From assembly GCF_018135625.1 (NCBI RefSeq), contig NZ_CP073078.1, positions 5,426,501 to 5,490,500 of the forward strand: a stretch of DNA of 64,000 nucleotides, given 5' to 3'. The translations under genes were made by a program, and so were the position numbers. Numbering within the stretch: the first letter of the stretch is position 1; the number at the start of each line of letters is the position of its first letter. The DNA comes from Phenylobacterium montanum (lineage in GTDB: Bacteria > Pseudomonadota > Alphaproteobacteria > Caulobacterales > Caulobacteraceae). Positions 34,524 to 43,371 of the stretch are shown here, piece by piece. The notes beneath the pieces were generated by a model. That model did not search any database. It saw only the letters and a program-made list of their open reading frames with translations, and was not told where the DNA came from.

Positions 34524-35357
34524 ATGCAGAGAGCGATCCTTTCAGCCGTGATGACAGCTTTCCTCGCGGCTAGCGCCCCCCAGCCCGCCCACGCCGCCGA
34601 CCTCACCGAAGCCTACTCCGGCCGGCAGATGATCGTGCATGTGCCGGACCACCTTCCGCCCGCCGGCGCGCGGGCGCTGGTGGTCGTGCTGCATGGCGGG
34701 CTCGGCAACGCCCAGCATATCGCGGGCGGGGGCGCCGAGAGCGCGCTGAACATGGACGCGGTCGCCGACAAGGCCGGGTTCGTGGTCGCCTATCTGGACG
34801 GGACCCCGGTGACGCGGCGGCTGGGCGGCCAGTTCCTGGGCTGGAACGCCGGGGGCGGGTGCTGCGGCGTCCCGGCCGAGACCGGCGTGGACGACGTGGC
34901 CTACATCAAGGGCGCGGTGGACGACCTCGCCGGCCGCTATGGGATCGACCGGGCGCGGGTGTTCGGCATGGGCCATTCCAACGGGGCGATGATGACTCAG
35001 CGGCTGGTCTGCGAGACCCGTCTCTACGCCGCCGCTGTGGCCATCTCCGGCCCGCTGAACCTGGACGCCGAGACCTGCCCGGCGGCCAAGGGCGCGCGCA
35101 TCCTGGCCCTGCACGGCGCCGACGACGAGAACGTGCCGGTGGCGGGCGGGGCAGGACAAAAGGGTCTCTCGCGCGTCGCCTACAAGTCCGAGGCCCGCTC
35201 GCGCCAGGTGATGACCGCCTCGGGCGCGGACTATCAGCTGCAGATCGTCCCCGGCGCACCCCACCGCCTGGCCGACATCGAGGCGGCGATGGAGAAGGCC
35301 GAGGGCCAGACCATCGCGGAAAAGGCGGCGAGGTTCTTCGGTCTGATGCCGCGTTGA
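34524..35357 (+). CDS. Exported PHB-depolymerase/feruloyl-esterase family hydrolase (LpqC-like)
   Basis: 277 aa with a signal peptide (about residues 1-25, ending AHA-AD). It has the oxyanion region VVLHGGLGN, the nucleophile elbow G-H-S-N-G with Ser152, 'GWNAGGGCCG' and 'VDDVAYI', all features of the LpqC/esterase PHB depolymerase family, plus a terminal His in 'GAPHRLAD'. It cleaves esters of polymers or plant phenolics outside the cytoplasm; the real substrate is unknown. GTG (34521) and ATG (34524) starts are both possible; ATG was taken. Confidence 0.85.
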   Translation: MQRAILSAVMTAFLAASAPQPAHAADLTEAYSGRQMIVHVPDHLPPAGARALVVVLHGGLGNAQHIAGGGAESALNMDAVADKAGFVVAYLDGTPVTRRLGGQFLGWNAGGGCCGVPAETGVDDVAYIKGAVDDLAGRYGIDRARVFGMGHSNGAMMTQRLVCETRLYAAAVAISGPLNLDAETCPAAKGARILALHGADDENVPVAGGAGQKGLSRVAYKSEARSRQVMTASGADYQLQIVPGAPHRLADIEAAMEKAEGQTIAEKAARFFGLMPR

Positions 35358-35391
35358 TCGGCCGCCCTGCTACCCAGCGGCGAGTTCAAGC

Positions 35392-35428
35392 TTGACATTA
35401 GAACAAATATAGAACAAATGGCTTGTTC
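35392..35428 (+). promoter_or_regulatory. SOS (LexA) box and -35 element upstream of the Imm11-like gene
   Basis: GAACAAATATAGAAC at 35401-35415 is an exact GAAC-N7-GAAC, the LexA recognition pattern of alphaproteobacteria. A TTGACA -35-like hexamer (35392-35397) lies just upstream. GAACAA-N5-TTGTTC at 35412-35428 adds a second GTTC/GAAC palindrome overlapping the box. The region is strikingly AT-rich for this genome. The next gene in this direction starts at 35478. Confidence 0.7.
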
Positions 35429-35477
35429 CGATCGATGACGGACCGCGCGAACTCAACCCCGCCATAAAGGTCTCCAG

Positions 35478-36167
35478 ATGACCAATATATACCGGATGAA
35501 GGCGAAATTTTCGACAGACCTGGCTTTGGCGGTCGGCGGCTCCGATGATCTTCCTTTGATAGAATTGAGCTACAATGTCCGGCGCGGCGAGGGGAAGAAT
35601 TTTCAGCTGAGCATGTATCAGCGTGTAAAAATGAAACCTCCGAAGTTGGCGGCGGAACTTGTGCTTCGGAAAGAAGATTTCGATTTCGATTATTTTCAGT
35701 GGGGGCCGACGGTGCTGGTGTCGGAAAGGATGCGGCAGGTCATGGCGCTCGACGCCGCTACCGCGCGCTATCTTGAAGTCGACTCCAGCAGATCGGCGCC
35801 GCTGCCGCGATCGAAGAACTACAAGATCTTGGAGCCTGAGGCGGACGAAGACGTGTCAGACCTGGAAAGGTCGGAATACGAGATGGTCCAATTCATGCCC
35901 GGTCTGCCTTCGACGCCCAGTTTGTACGGCCACCTCGTAGTGCGCACCGACACAGAGCCGAGGCATGAGCTGTTCTACGACGCCTTCTTCACCGCGGACA
36001 TCTTCTGTACGGAAGCGTTCGCCCTGCGGGTCCTCAGGGCCGGTTGCACCGGTGTGGAGTTCGGCGTGCTGAATGAGGGAGAGCATCGACTCTGCCGGAC
36101 GCTGCGTGGAATCGAAAGAGTCCGGGGCTACGACGAGGCCCGCCAGGAAATCATGGAACTGGTTTGA
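35478..36167 (+). CDS. Imm11/DUF1629-like protein, possible polymorphic-toxin immunity protein
   Basis: 229 aa soluble protein. The C-terminal 'HELFYDAFFTADIFCTEAFALRVLRAGCTGVEFGVL' block fits the DUF1629/Imm11 family, proposed immunity proteins of polymorphic toxin systems; the N-terminal half is less familiar. GC is lower than in every neighbour, with codons like ATA, TTT and GAA at the start, suggesting recent acquisition. No toxin gene is adjacent, so it is an orphan. An SOS-type LexA box precedes it at 35401. It ends before a strong terminator at 36237. The function is not proven. Confidence 0.6.
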   Translation: MTNIYRMKAKFSTDLALAVGGSDDLPLIELSYNVRRGEGKNFQLSMYQRVKMKPPKLAAELVLRKEDFDFDYFQWGPTVLVSERMRQVMALDAATARYLEVDSSRSAPLPRSKNYKILEPEADEDVSDLERSEYEMVQFMPGLPSTPSLYGHLVVRTDTEPRHELFYDAFFTADIFCTEAFALRVLRAGCTGVEFGVLNEGEHRLCRTLRGIERVRGYDEARQEIMELV

Positions 36168-36236
36168 GCCATCGAACCAGGCGAATCCGCGCTGTAGCCA
36201 GCTGGGCGCCTGTCTGCACCGCCTGCATGAAACGCA

Positions 36237-36269
36237 GAACGGCCCGGGGATGTGCGCCCCGGGCCGTTC
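36237..36269. terminator. Bidirectional terminator between the Imm11-like gene and aceA
   Basis: Perfect 13-bp stem (GAACGGCCCGGGG / reverse complement) with a 7-nt loop. It lies between two convergent genes and probably ends both transcripts. Confidence 0.75.
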
Positions 36270-36297
36270 ACACCACAAACTATCGGGCCGTTGGGTT

Positions 36298-37929
36298 TTA
36301 GCCGAACTGGTTCATGGTGTTGTCCTTGCCGCCGGCCTTCAGGGCCGCCTCCCCGGCAAAGTACTCCTTGTGGTCGTCGCCGATGTCCGAGCCGGACATG
36401 TTCTGGTGCTTCACGCAGGCGATGCCCTGGCGGATCTCCTGGCGCTGGACGTTCAGCACGTAGCCCAGCATGCCCTGCTCGCCGAAATACTCCTTGGCCA
36501 GGTTGTCGGTGGACAGGGCCGCGGTGTGGTAGGTCGGCAGCGTGATCAGGTGGTGGAAGATGCCCGCCCGCTTGGAGGCGTCGCGCTGGAAGGTGCGGAT
36601 GCGCTCGTCGGCCTCGGCGGCCAGTTCGGTCGCGTCGTACTCCACGCTCATCAGGCCGGCGCGGTCATAGGCCGAGACGTCCTTGCCCGCCGCCTTCCAG
36701 GCGTCATAGACCTGCTGGCGGAAGTTGATGGTCCAGTTGAACGAGGGCGAGTTGTTGTAGACCAGCTTGGCGTTCGGGATCACTTCGCGGATGCGGTCGA
36801 CCATGCCGGCGATCTGTTCGATGTGCGGCTTTTCGGTCTCGATCCACAAAAGGTCGGCGCCGTTCTGCAGCGAGGTGATGCAGTCCAGGACGCAGCGGTC
36901 CTCGCCGGTGCCGGAACGGAACTGGAACAGGTTGGAGGGCAGGCGCTTGGGGCGCATCAGCTTGCCGCCGCGGTTGATGACCACGTCGCCGTTCTTGAAG
37001 TCGCCGGGGGCCAGCTCTTCGCAGTCGAGGAAGCTGTTGTACTGGTCGCCGATGTCGCCCGGCTGGCTCGAGAACGCGATCTGCTTGGTTAGGCCCGCGC
37101 CCAGGCTGTCGGTGCGGGTGACGATGATCCCGTCCTCGATGCCCAGTTCCAGGAAGGCGTAGCGGCAGGCGCGGACCTTGGCCAGGAAGTCGTCGTGCGG
37201 GACGGTGACCTTGCCGTCCTGGTGGCCGCACTGCTTTTCGTCCGAGACCTGGTTTTCGATCTGCAGGGCGCAGGCGCCGGCCTCGATCATCTTCTTGGCC
37301 AACAGGTAGGTGGCCTCTGCGTTGCCGAAGCCGGCGTCGATGTCGGCGATGATCGGGACCACGTGGGTCTGATAGTTGTCGATCTTTTCCGCCAGGGCCT
37401 TTTCCTTGGCCGCATCGCCGGCCGCGCGGGCGGCGTCGAGGTCGCGGAACATGAGGCCCAGCTCGCGGGCGTCGGCCTGGCGCAGGAAGGTGTACAGCTC
37501 TTCGATCAGGGCCGGGACCGAGGTCTTTTCGTGCATCGACTGGTCGGGCAGGGGGCCGAACTCGGAGCGCAGGGCGGCGACCATCCAGCCGGACAGGTAG
37601 AGGTAGCGGCCCTTGGTGGTGCCGAAGTGCTTCTTGATCGAGATCATCTTCTGCTGGCCGATAAAGCCGTGCCAGCAGCCCAGCGACTGGGTGTAGTTGG
37701 CGGCGTCGGCGTCATAGGCGGCCATGTCGGCGCGCATGATCGCGGCGGTGTAGCGGGCGATGTCCAGGCCCGACTGGAAACGGTTCTGCAGCTGCATGCG
37801 GGCCACGCCCTCGGCGCTGATGCCGTCCCAGGTCCCGCCCTTGCTCTCGATGAGCTTCTGGGCCTTGGCCACGAGGCCCGAATAGGGCGTGCGCTGTTCG
37901 GTCGGGGTGATCGCGCCTTGGTAGGTCAT
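36298..37929 (-). CDS. aceA: Isocitrate lyase
   Basis: 543 aa, the longer proteobacterial isocitrate lyase form (about 530 aa) rather than the short E. coli type. The catalytic-Cys motif is E-K-Q-C-G-H (residues 231-236), with 'IADIDAGFGNAEATYLLAKKMIEAGACALQIENQ' as the metal-binding barrel region. It splits isocitrate into succinate and glyoxylate for growth on C2 units. The minus-strand gene is divergent from a second ScfR-type regulator, and the spacer holds a long dyad (38014-38059). Confidence 0.95.
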   Translation of the reverse strand: MTYQGAITPTEQRTPYSGLVAKAQKLIESKGGTWDGISAEGVARMQLQNRFQSGLDIARYTAAIMRADMAAYDADAANYTQSLGCWHGFIGQQKMISIKKHFGTTKGRYLYLSGWMVAALRSEFGPLPDQSMHEKTSVPALIEELYTFLRQADARELGLMFRDLDAARAAGDAAKEKALAEKIDNYQTHVVPIIADIDAGFGNAEATYLLAKKMIEAGACALQIENQVSDEKQCGHQDGKVTVPHDDFLAKVRACRYAFLELGIEDGIIVTRTDSLGAGLTKQIAFSSQPGDIGDQYNSFLDCEELAPGDFKNGDVVINRGGKLMRPKRLPSNLFQFRSGTGEDRCVLDCITSLQNGADLLWIETEKPHIEQIAGMVDRIREVIPNAKLVYNNSPSFNWTINFRQQVYDAWKAAGKDVSAYDRAGLMSVEYDATELAAEADERIRTFQRDASKRAGIFHHLITLPTYHTAALSTDNLAKEYFGEQGMLGYVLNVQRQEIRQGIACVKHQNMSGSDIGDDHKEYFAGEAALKAGGKDNTMNQFG

Positions 37930-38013
37930 ATGCCGGATCCATCAGTCGGGAGGAGAACTGACCTGGGCGATAGCGCGGGGCTTGCTCCGTGCGGAGAGCG
38001 ATCGAAGCCAAGC

Positions 38014-38059
38014 TGTCACACTTTACAAACAATACCTGTAATGATGTAAGAATGTGACA
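38014..38059. promoter_or_regulatory. Imperfect long dyad between aceA and its ScfR-type regulator
   Basis: TGTCACACTTTACA (38014-38027) and TGTAAGAATGTGACA (38045-38059) are near reverse complements with a 17-bp AT-rich centre. The dyad lies in the only spacer between the two divergent genes and contains TTTACAAA, a variant of the TTTGCAAA element seen upstream of pccB. Confidence 0.55.
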
Positions 38060-38082
38060 ATCTGATCGGAGGGCCGGGCCGG

Positions 38083-39501
38083 ATGTCCAGCCAGAGACCC
38101 GTCTTCATGGGGCCGCGCCTGCGTCGGCTGCGGCGCGACCTGGGCCTGACCCAGACGGCCATGGCGGCCGACCTGGAGATCTCGCCGTCCTATGTGGCGC
38201 TTCTGGAGCGCAACCAGCGGCCCCTGACCGCCGACATGCTGCTGCGTCTGGCGCGCACCTACAAGATGGACATGGCCGAGATCGCCGGGGACGGCGGGGC
38301 CGAATACACCGCGCGGCTGCAAGGGGTGCTGAAGGACCCGATGTTCGCCGACATCGACTTGCCGCCGCTGGAGGCCGCCGACGTGGCCGCCAGCTATCCC
38401 GGCGTCGCCGAGGCCCTGCTGCGCGTCTACACCGCCTACAAGGAAGAGCAGCTGGCCCTGGCCGACCGGGGCGCGGAGGCGCGGGCGGGCTCCAGTCCGG
38501 ACGCGGACTCCACCGATCCCGTCGGCGAGGCGCGGCGCTTCCTGGCCGCCCGCCGCAACTGTTTCCCGGCCCTGGACGAGGCGGCCGAGCGGCTGTCGCA
38601 GCAGGCCGGCGGCCAGGCGGGGCTGATCGAGCGGCTGAAGGCCCGGCACGGCTTTCGCGTGCGCCGCCTGCCGCCCGAGGTGATGGTCGGATCGCTGCGA
38701 CGGCTGGACCGGCACCATGACGAGGTGCTGCTCGACGACAGCCTGGACACCGCCAGCCAGACCTTCCAGCTGGCCCTGCAACTCGCCTATCTGGAGCTGA
38801 GGGACGAGATGGACCTGGCGCTGAAGGACGGCAGCTTCGCCAGCGACAGCGGCGAGCGCCTGGCCCGCCGCGCATTGGCCAGCTACGCCGCCGCCGCCAT
38901 ACTGATGCCCTATGCCGCCTTCGCCCGGGCGGCCGAGGCCCGGCGCTACGACGTCGAGGCCCTGGCGCGTCAGTTCAGCGCCAGCTTCGAGCAGACCGCC
39001 CACCGCCTGACCACGCTGCAGAAGCCGGGGCAGGAGCGGGTGCCGTTCTTCTTCATCCGGGTCGATCCAGCGGGCAACGTCTCCAAGCGGCTGGACGGCG
39101 CCGGCTTTCCCTTCGCCCGGCACGGCGGCGCCTGCCCCCTGTGGTCGTTGCACAACGTCTTCAAGACCCCGCGCGAGATCGTCACCCAGTGGCTGGAGCT
39201 GCCGGACGGGCAGCGCTTCTTCTCCATCGCCCGAACGGTCACCGCCGGCGGCGGGGCCTATGGCGCGCCCAGGGTCGAGCGGGCTATCGCCCTCGGCTGT
39301 GCGGCCGAGCACGCGGGCCGGCTGATCTATACCCAAGGCCAGGGCGACCTCGCCCAGGTGGAAGCGACGCCGATTGGGGTCACCTGCCGCCTGTGCCAGC
39401 GGGCGCGCTGCACGGCCAGGTCCGCCCCGCCGATCGGCCGCCAGGTGCTGCCTGACGACTACAGTCGCGCCATGGCGCCCTTCGGCTTTTCCGACAGTTG
39501 A
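38083..39501 (+). CDS. ScfR-family acyl-CoA-responsive regulator (RamB-like), probable control of aceA
   Basis: 472 aa paralogue of the regulator at 28656-30083, with the same order: N-terminal XRE HTH (LRRLRRDLGLTQTAMAADLEISPSYVALLERNQRPLT), middle IrrE-like region, and C-terminal short-chain acyl-CoA-sensing domain ending 'GVTCRLCQRARC' (C-x2-C-x4-C). It is divergent from isocitrate lyase. In actinobacteria the RamB relative controls aceA, which makes a glyoxylate-cycle regulator the best reading. Its 3' end is 5 bp from the convergent histidine kinase gene. Confidence 0.82.
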   Translation: MSSQRPVFMGPRLRRLRRDLGLTQTAMAADLEISPSYVALLERNQRPLTADMLLRLARTYKMDMAEIAGDGGAEYTARLQGVLKDPMFADIDLPPLEAADVAASYPGVAEALLRVYTAYKEEQLALADRGAEARAGSSPDADSTDPVGEARRFLAARRNCFPALDEAAERLSQQAGGQAGLIERLKARHGFRVRRLPPEVMVGSLRRLDRHHDEVLLDDSLDTASQTFQLALQLAYLELRDEMDLALKDGSFASDSGERLARRALASYAAAAILMPYAAFARAAEARRYDVEALARQFSASFEQTAHRLTTLQKPGQERVPFFFIRVDPAGNVSKRLDGAGFPFARHGGACPLWSLHNVFKTPREIVTQWLELPDGQRFFSIARTVTAGGGAYGAPRVERAIALGCAAEHAGRLIYTQGQGDLAQVEATPIGVTCRLCQRARCTARSAPPIGRQVLPDDYSRAMAPFGFSDS

Positions 39502-39506
39502 CCCTC

Positions 39507-42365
39507 TCAGGCGCGGGCGGTCGAGCCGTCAGCAGCCGCCGCTGTCCGCTGAGGTTCGCCCCAGTGGGCGATCTTGCCCAAAAGGTCCTCCGGCCGAATC
39601 GGCTTGGCGATATGGTCGTTCATGCCGGCCTCGCGACAGGCGGCCAAGTGCGCCGGCAAGATGTTGGCGCTGAGGGCCAGGATCGGCGTCTCGTAGTTGA
39701 GGTTGGAATTGGCGCGGATGGCGCGGGAAGCGGCCAGGCCGTCCATGCCGGGCATCTGCAGGTCCATCAGGATCAGGTCGAAGGGCTGCTGCATGGCCGC
39801 GCTGACCGCCTCGGCGCCGCCGGCGGCTTCGACCACCTCGACGTCGAACGGCGTCAGCATGGCCACCACCAGCGCGCGGTTCATCTCCACGTCGTCCACG
39901 AGGAGGATGCGCAAGGCGCCGACCTCGAAGGCGCCGCTCTCCCGGGCCGGCTCGGCCTCGACCTGGTCGGCCGCAGGGGCGGGGACGGTGAACCAGAAGG
40001 TCGAGCCCTGCCCGAGCTGGCTTTCGACCCCGATCTCGCCGCCCATCGCATCCACTAGCCCCTTGCAGATGGCGAGGCCCAGGCCCGTCCCGCCGAACTC
40101 GCGCGAGATCGACCCGTCGACCTGGGAGAAGCGCTGGAACAGCCGGTGCGACAGCTCCTCGGGCACGCCGATGCCGGTGTCGATCACCTCGAAGCGCAAC
40201 GACCCGCCGAGGGCCATCGTATAGTCGGCGATCACGGTCACAGAGCCGCCCTCGGTGAACTTGATCGCGTTGGTCAGCAGGTTCAGCAGGATCTGGCGGA
40301 TGCGGGCCCAGTCGGCGAAGGCCGCGACCGGCAGGGCGCCTGAGGGCCGGACCTCCAGCGCCAATCCCTTGGCCGCGGCGTGGCTGGAGACCAGGGTGAC
40401 GGTCTCGGTGATGAAGGCGGCGGGGGCGAAGGCGTGCGGGTCCAGCTCGATCTGGCCGGCGTCGATCTTGGAGAAGTCCAGGATGTCGTTGACCACCGAC
40501 AACAGGGTCTGGCTGGCGGTGGTGATGCGCGCGATATGGCGGACGGCGGCCGGCGGCAGGCCCTTGACCTCTTCCAGGAGCGCGCCGAAGCCGATGATGC
40601 CGGTCAGCGGGGTCCTGATCTCGTGGCTCATATTGGCCAGGAAATCGCTCTTTGCGATGGTCGCCGCCTCGGCCTCGCGCTGCTTGCGCACCAGTTCGGC
40701 CTCCAGCGCCTTGCGGGCGCTGACGTCGCGCACGCAATCCTGGATCGCGATCGGCCGCCCGCTTTGAGGGTCCAGCACCAAGGTCGGATCGGCCTCGATC
40801 CAGGCGTATTGGCCATCCTTGCGTTTCAGACGGTACTCTAGGCGGATCGAAAGCCCGGTGGCTGGGTGCTCGATCACCGCGCGCACCCGCGCCGACACCC
40901 GCGCCCGATCGTCTGGGTGCATGTAGTCGAGGCTGTTGCGGCCGACCAACTCCTCCGGCTTGTAGCCGAACACCGTCTCGCAGGATGGAGACAGATAGGT
41001 CAGCACGCCATTCAGGTCGGCCCTGGTGATCACGTCGCTGACGTTTTCGGCCAGCATGCGGAACTTGGCTTCGCTTTCCGCCAGGGCCAGCTCGGCCGCC
41101 TTGCGCACGCTGACATCGCGCCAGACCGAAAGGGCGCCGGTGACTTCGCCCTTGTCGTTGGTCAGGGGTGAGGGACTGCCCTGCATCCAGACCCACTTTC
41201 CGTCGGCGCATCGCACGCGGAATTCGAGATCGGCCGCATCCAGGTCCCGCGCGCCCCCCGCCAGGGCGCTCCTGGCGCGGCGCGTGGAGGCTCGGTCTTT
41301 CGGGTGCATCAGATCGGTCACCTTGGTTCCGATCAGGGCTGCAGGCTCGTATCCGAGGCGCCGCACGGCCGGCGAGACGAATTCGATGATCCAGTCGGGA
41401 TCGTAGCGCAGGGTGATGTCGACCGCCTTGTCGGTCAGCAGGCGATAGCGCGCCTCGCTTTCGGCCAGGTCAGCCTGCAGGCGGCGGCTGCGAGCCAGGG
41501 CCGCGCCCACTGAAAGGTTCAGCACCGCCGACACGCCCAGGAAGATCTGCAGCGAAAGCTCGCTCTCATGCGCGGTCTGGCCGACCAGGGGGGTCGGGCC
41601 GAAGCCGAAAACGCTAAGACCCTCGCCGATCAGGGCCGTCAAGACCAGGCCGGCTGCTGCGCCGACTGTCTCAAGCTCGAACACCAGCACCAGCATCGCT
41701 GCCGAGACGACGAAGAGCACAGAATAGCGGGTCTGCAGGAAGGCCATGCAGTCGGTGGCGGCGAAGGCCGCGAGCATGGCCGCTGCGCGCCATTTCCCGG
41801 CGCCGCCAAGCGCGGCCCGGAGTTTCGGCCCGGTGAAACTGATCAAGGCCGGCGTCACGATCAGCAGCCCGAGCCCGTCGGACAGGGTCCACATCAGGAT
41901 GTCGCGCAGCGACTCGCGCCCCCGATAACCTTCGAAGAAGCGGGAGGTGGTCAGGGCCGAGGTGATCGCCGCCGCCGAGCAGAGCAGCACGAAGGTCACG
42001 AGGTCCCGGCGCTTGGAAAAATCCGGCGGCCCCTTCAGCACGAAGCGCAGGCCGAAGCTGCAGATCGAAACCTCGATCGCATTGGAGGCCGAAAGGATCA
42101 CGCTCAAGGCCGTCGGGTTGCCGCCGGCGAGGTTGCCCAGGAGGCCGCCCACAAAGCCGAATGCCAGCAGCGGCGCCCACTGGCCCTCGGGCCGCGCCAG
42201 CATCGCCGCCAGCACCACGGCGTTGGCCGGCCAGATTGGCACCACCCCCTTGGTATAGGTGCTGATCAGGACGCTGAGCCAAGTGGTGACGAACACCGCC
42301 GCTCCCGTCAGGAGCGCGATTTTTAATACTTCGACTAGCCGTTGATTTCTCGCCGGACTGTCCAA
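39507..42365 (-). CDS. Hybrid sensor histidine kinase with MASE1 membrane sensor and PAS domains
   Basis: 952 aa. Residues about 10-300 form a multi-helix MASE1 membrane sensor. Two or three PAS units follow ('RYDPDWIIEFVSPAVRRLGYEP', 'DLNGVLTYLSPSCETVFGYKPEEL'), then a HisKA domain with phosphoacceptor His581 (M-S-H-E-I-R-T-P-L) and an HATPase domain ('FSQVDGSISREFGGTGLGLAICKGL'). A C-terminal receiver domain has phospho-Asp868 (ILMDLQMPGMDG). The start is a TTG at 42365 with AGGGCGAG upstream. The signal and the partner are unknown; no response regulator is adjacent. Confidence 0.92.
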   Translation of the reverse strand: MDSPARNQRLVEVLKIALLTGAAVFVTTWLSVLISTYTKGVVPIWPANAVVLAAMLARPEGQWAPLLAFGFVGGLLGNLAGGNPTALSVILSASNAIEVSICSFGLRFVLKGPPDFSKRRDLVTFVLLCSAAAITSALTTSRFFEGYRGRESLRDILMWTLSDGLGLLIVTPALISFTGPKLRAALGGAGKWRAAAMLAAFAATDCMAFLQTRYSVLFVVSAAMLVLVFELETVGAAAGLVLTALIGEGLSVFGFGPTPLVGQTAHESELSLQIFLGVSAVLNLSVGAALARSRRLQADLAESEARYRLLTDKAVDITLRYDPDWIIEFVSPAVRRLGYEPAALIGTKVTDLMHPKDRASTRRARSALAGGARDLDAADLEFRVRCADGKWVWMQGSPSPLTNDKGEVTGALSVWRDVSVRKAAELALAESEAKFRMLAENVSDVITRADLNGVLTYLSPSCETVFGYKPEELVGRNSLDYMHPDDRARVSARVRAVIEHPATGLSIRLEYRLKRKDGQYAWIEADPTLVLDPQSGRPIAIQDCVRDVSARKALEAELVRKQREAEAATIAKSDFLANMSHEIRTPLTGIIGFGALLEEVKGLPPAAVRHIARITTASQTLLSVVNDILDFSKIDAGQIELDPHAFAPAAFITETVTLVSSHAAAKGLALEVRPSGALPVAAFADWARIRQILLNLLTNAIKFTEGGSVTVIADYTMALGGSLRFEVIDTGIGVPEELSHRLFQRFSQVDGSISREFGGTGLGLAICKGLVDAMGGEIGVESQLGQGSTFWFTVPAPAADQVEAEPARESGAFEVGALRILLVDDVEMNRALVVAMLTPFDVEVVEAAGGAEAVSAAMQQPFDLILMDLQMPGMDGLAASRAIRANSNLNYETPILALSANILPAHLAACREAGMNDHIAKPIRPEDLLGKIAHWGEPQRTAAAADGSTARA

Positions 42366-42541
42366 GTGTCTCGCCCTTTAACAGGCGCAGCTTAAAGGCG
42401 ATGCTGCCAAGTCGCTATAGCCAAAATGGAACGACAGAATTTTGGGTTTTGCTTGATTTTCAAGGGTCAGAGTGCACCGGGCGCAGTCTTTTCCTTTGAC
42501 GATCACCTTTTGCGACGATCCGAGTCTTGCCTAAGCGCCGA

Positions 42542-43177
42542 TCAGTTCGGGGCTTCCGCTTCGCCCAGAATGCGATCGAGCGCCTTGCAGCAGAGGTCGA
42601 CGGCGCGTTCGGCCGCGAGGGCGCCCGGCGACAGGCAGAATTCCAACCACAGGCCGTCCATCACCGCCGACATCAGCATGGCGCAGTCCTCGGCGGGCAG
42701 GCCGGCGGCTGTCGGCGCTCGCCTCTGGAAAGCCGTGGCCAGCAGGCTTTCCTGCCGGCGCTTGTGCTCGTCGTGTACGCGGGCGAAGCGCGGGTCCGAG
42801 CCGACCATGGACCAGAAGGCGATCCAGGCTCCGAAGATGTCTGCGCCGCCCCAGTCCTTCGAAAACAGCGCCTGGAATAGGGCCCGCAGGGCGATCCGCG
42901 GCTCGCTCGCTGCGCCAAGGGCGCGGGCCAGGTCGTCCAGGAAGCGCGCCGACAGCGCCTCGTAGGCCTCGAGAAACAGGTCCTCCTGGGCGCCGAAATA
43001 GTGCTGCAGCAGGCCGTGCGACACGCCCGCGCGCCGGCAGACCTCTCGCCCCGTGGCGCCCCGCGGGCCGTGCTCGGCCAGGCAGGCGACGGCTGCGTCC
43101 AGCAGGTCCTGTCGCCGGTCCTCGGGCTTTTTGCGGCGCCGGGTGCGGGGGGCCGCGACGGGAGAGGCTGTATCCAC
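42542..43177 (-). CDS. TetR-family transcriptional regulator (BetI-like)
   Basis: 211 aa. The N-terminal HTH ('LLDAAVACLAEHGPRGATGREVCRRAGVSHGLLQHYFGAQEDLF') is preceded by a basic Arg/Lys tail, and the C-terminal ligand domain resembles BetI-type regulators ('IFGAWIAFWS...DPRFARVHDEH'). The GTG at 43177 was chosen because AAGGAC lies upstream and the tail starts there. It is divergent from xylR across 194 bp. Its target is unknown; nothing nearby suggests choline or betaine metabolism. Confidence 0.85.
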   Translation of the reverse strand: MDTASPVAAPRTRRRKKPEDRRQDLLDAAVACLAEHGPRGATGREVCRRAGVSHGLLQHYFGAQEDLFLEAYEALSARFLDDLARALGAASEPRIALRALFQALFSKDWGGADIFGAWIAFWSMVGSDPRFARVHDEHKRRQESLLATAFQRRAPTAAGLPAEDCAMLMSAVMDGLWLEFCLSPGALAAERAVDLCCKALDRILGEAEAPN

Positions 43178-43371
43178 CAAGATTGTCCTTGCGCGAAGCA
43201 GGTGCGACCATCGGCCAAGGCTGGCCGAATGTCCAATAGGGCAGGCGCCGGACCGGGCTGGGCTGCGCACGCAATCGGGGCGCCGGGGGCGCAGGCCGCC
43301 CGATACTTGAAAAAATCGCTTGCGTGGCGGCAGCTTGTCTTTGAATGCGGGGCTTTGCGAGTCTCCGGCGC

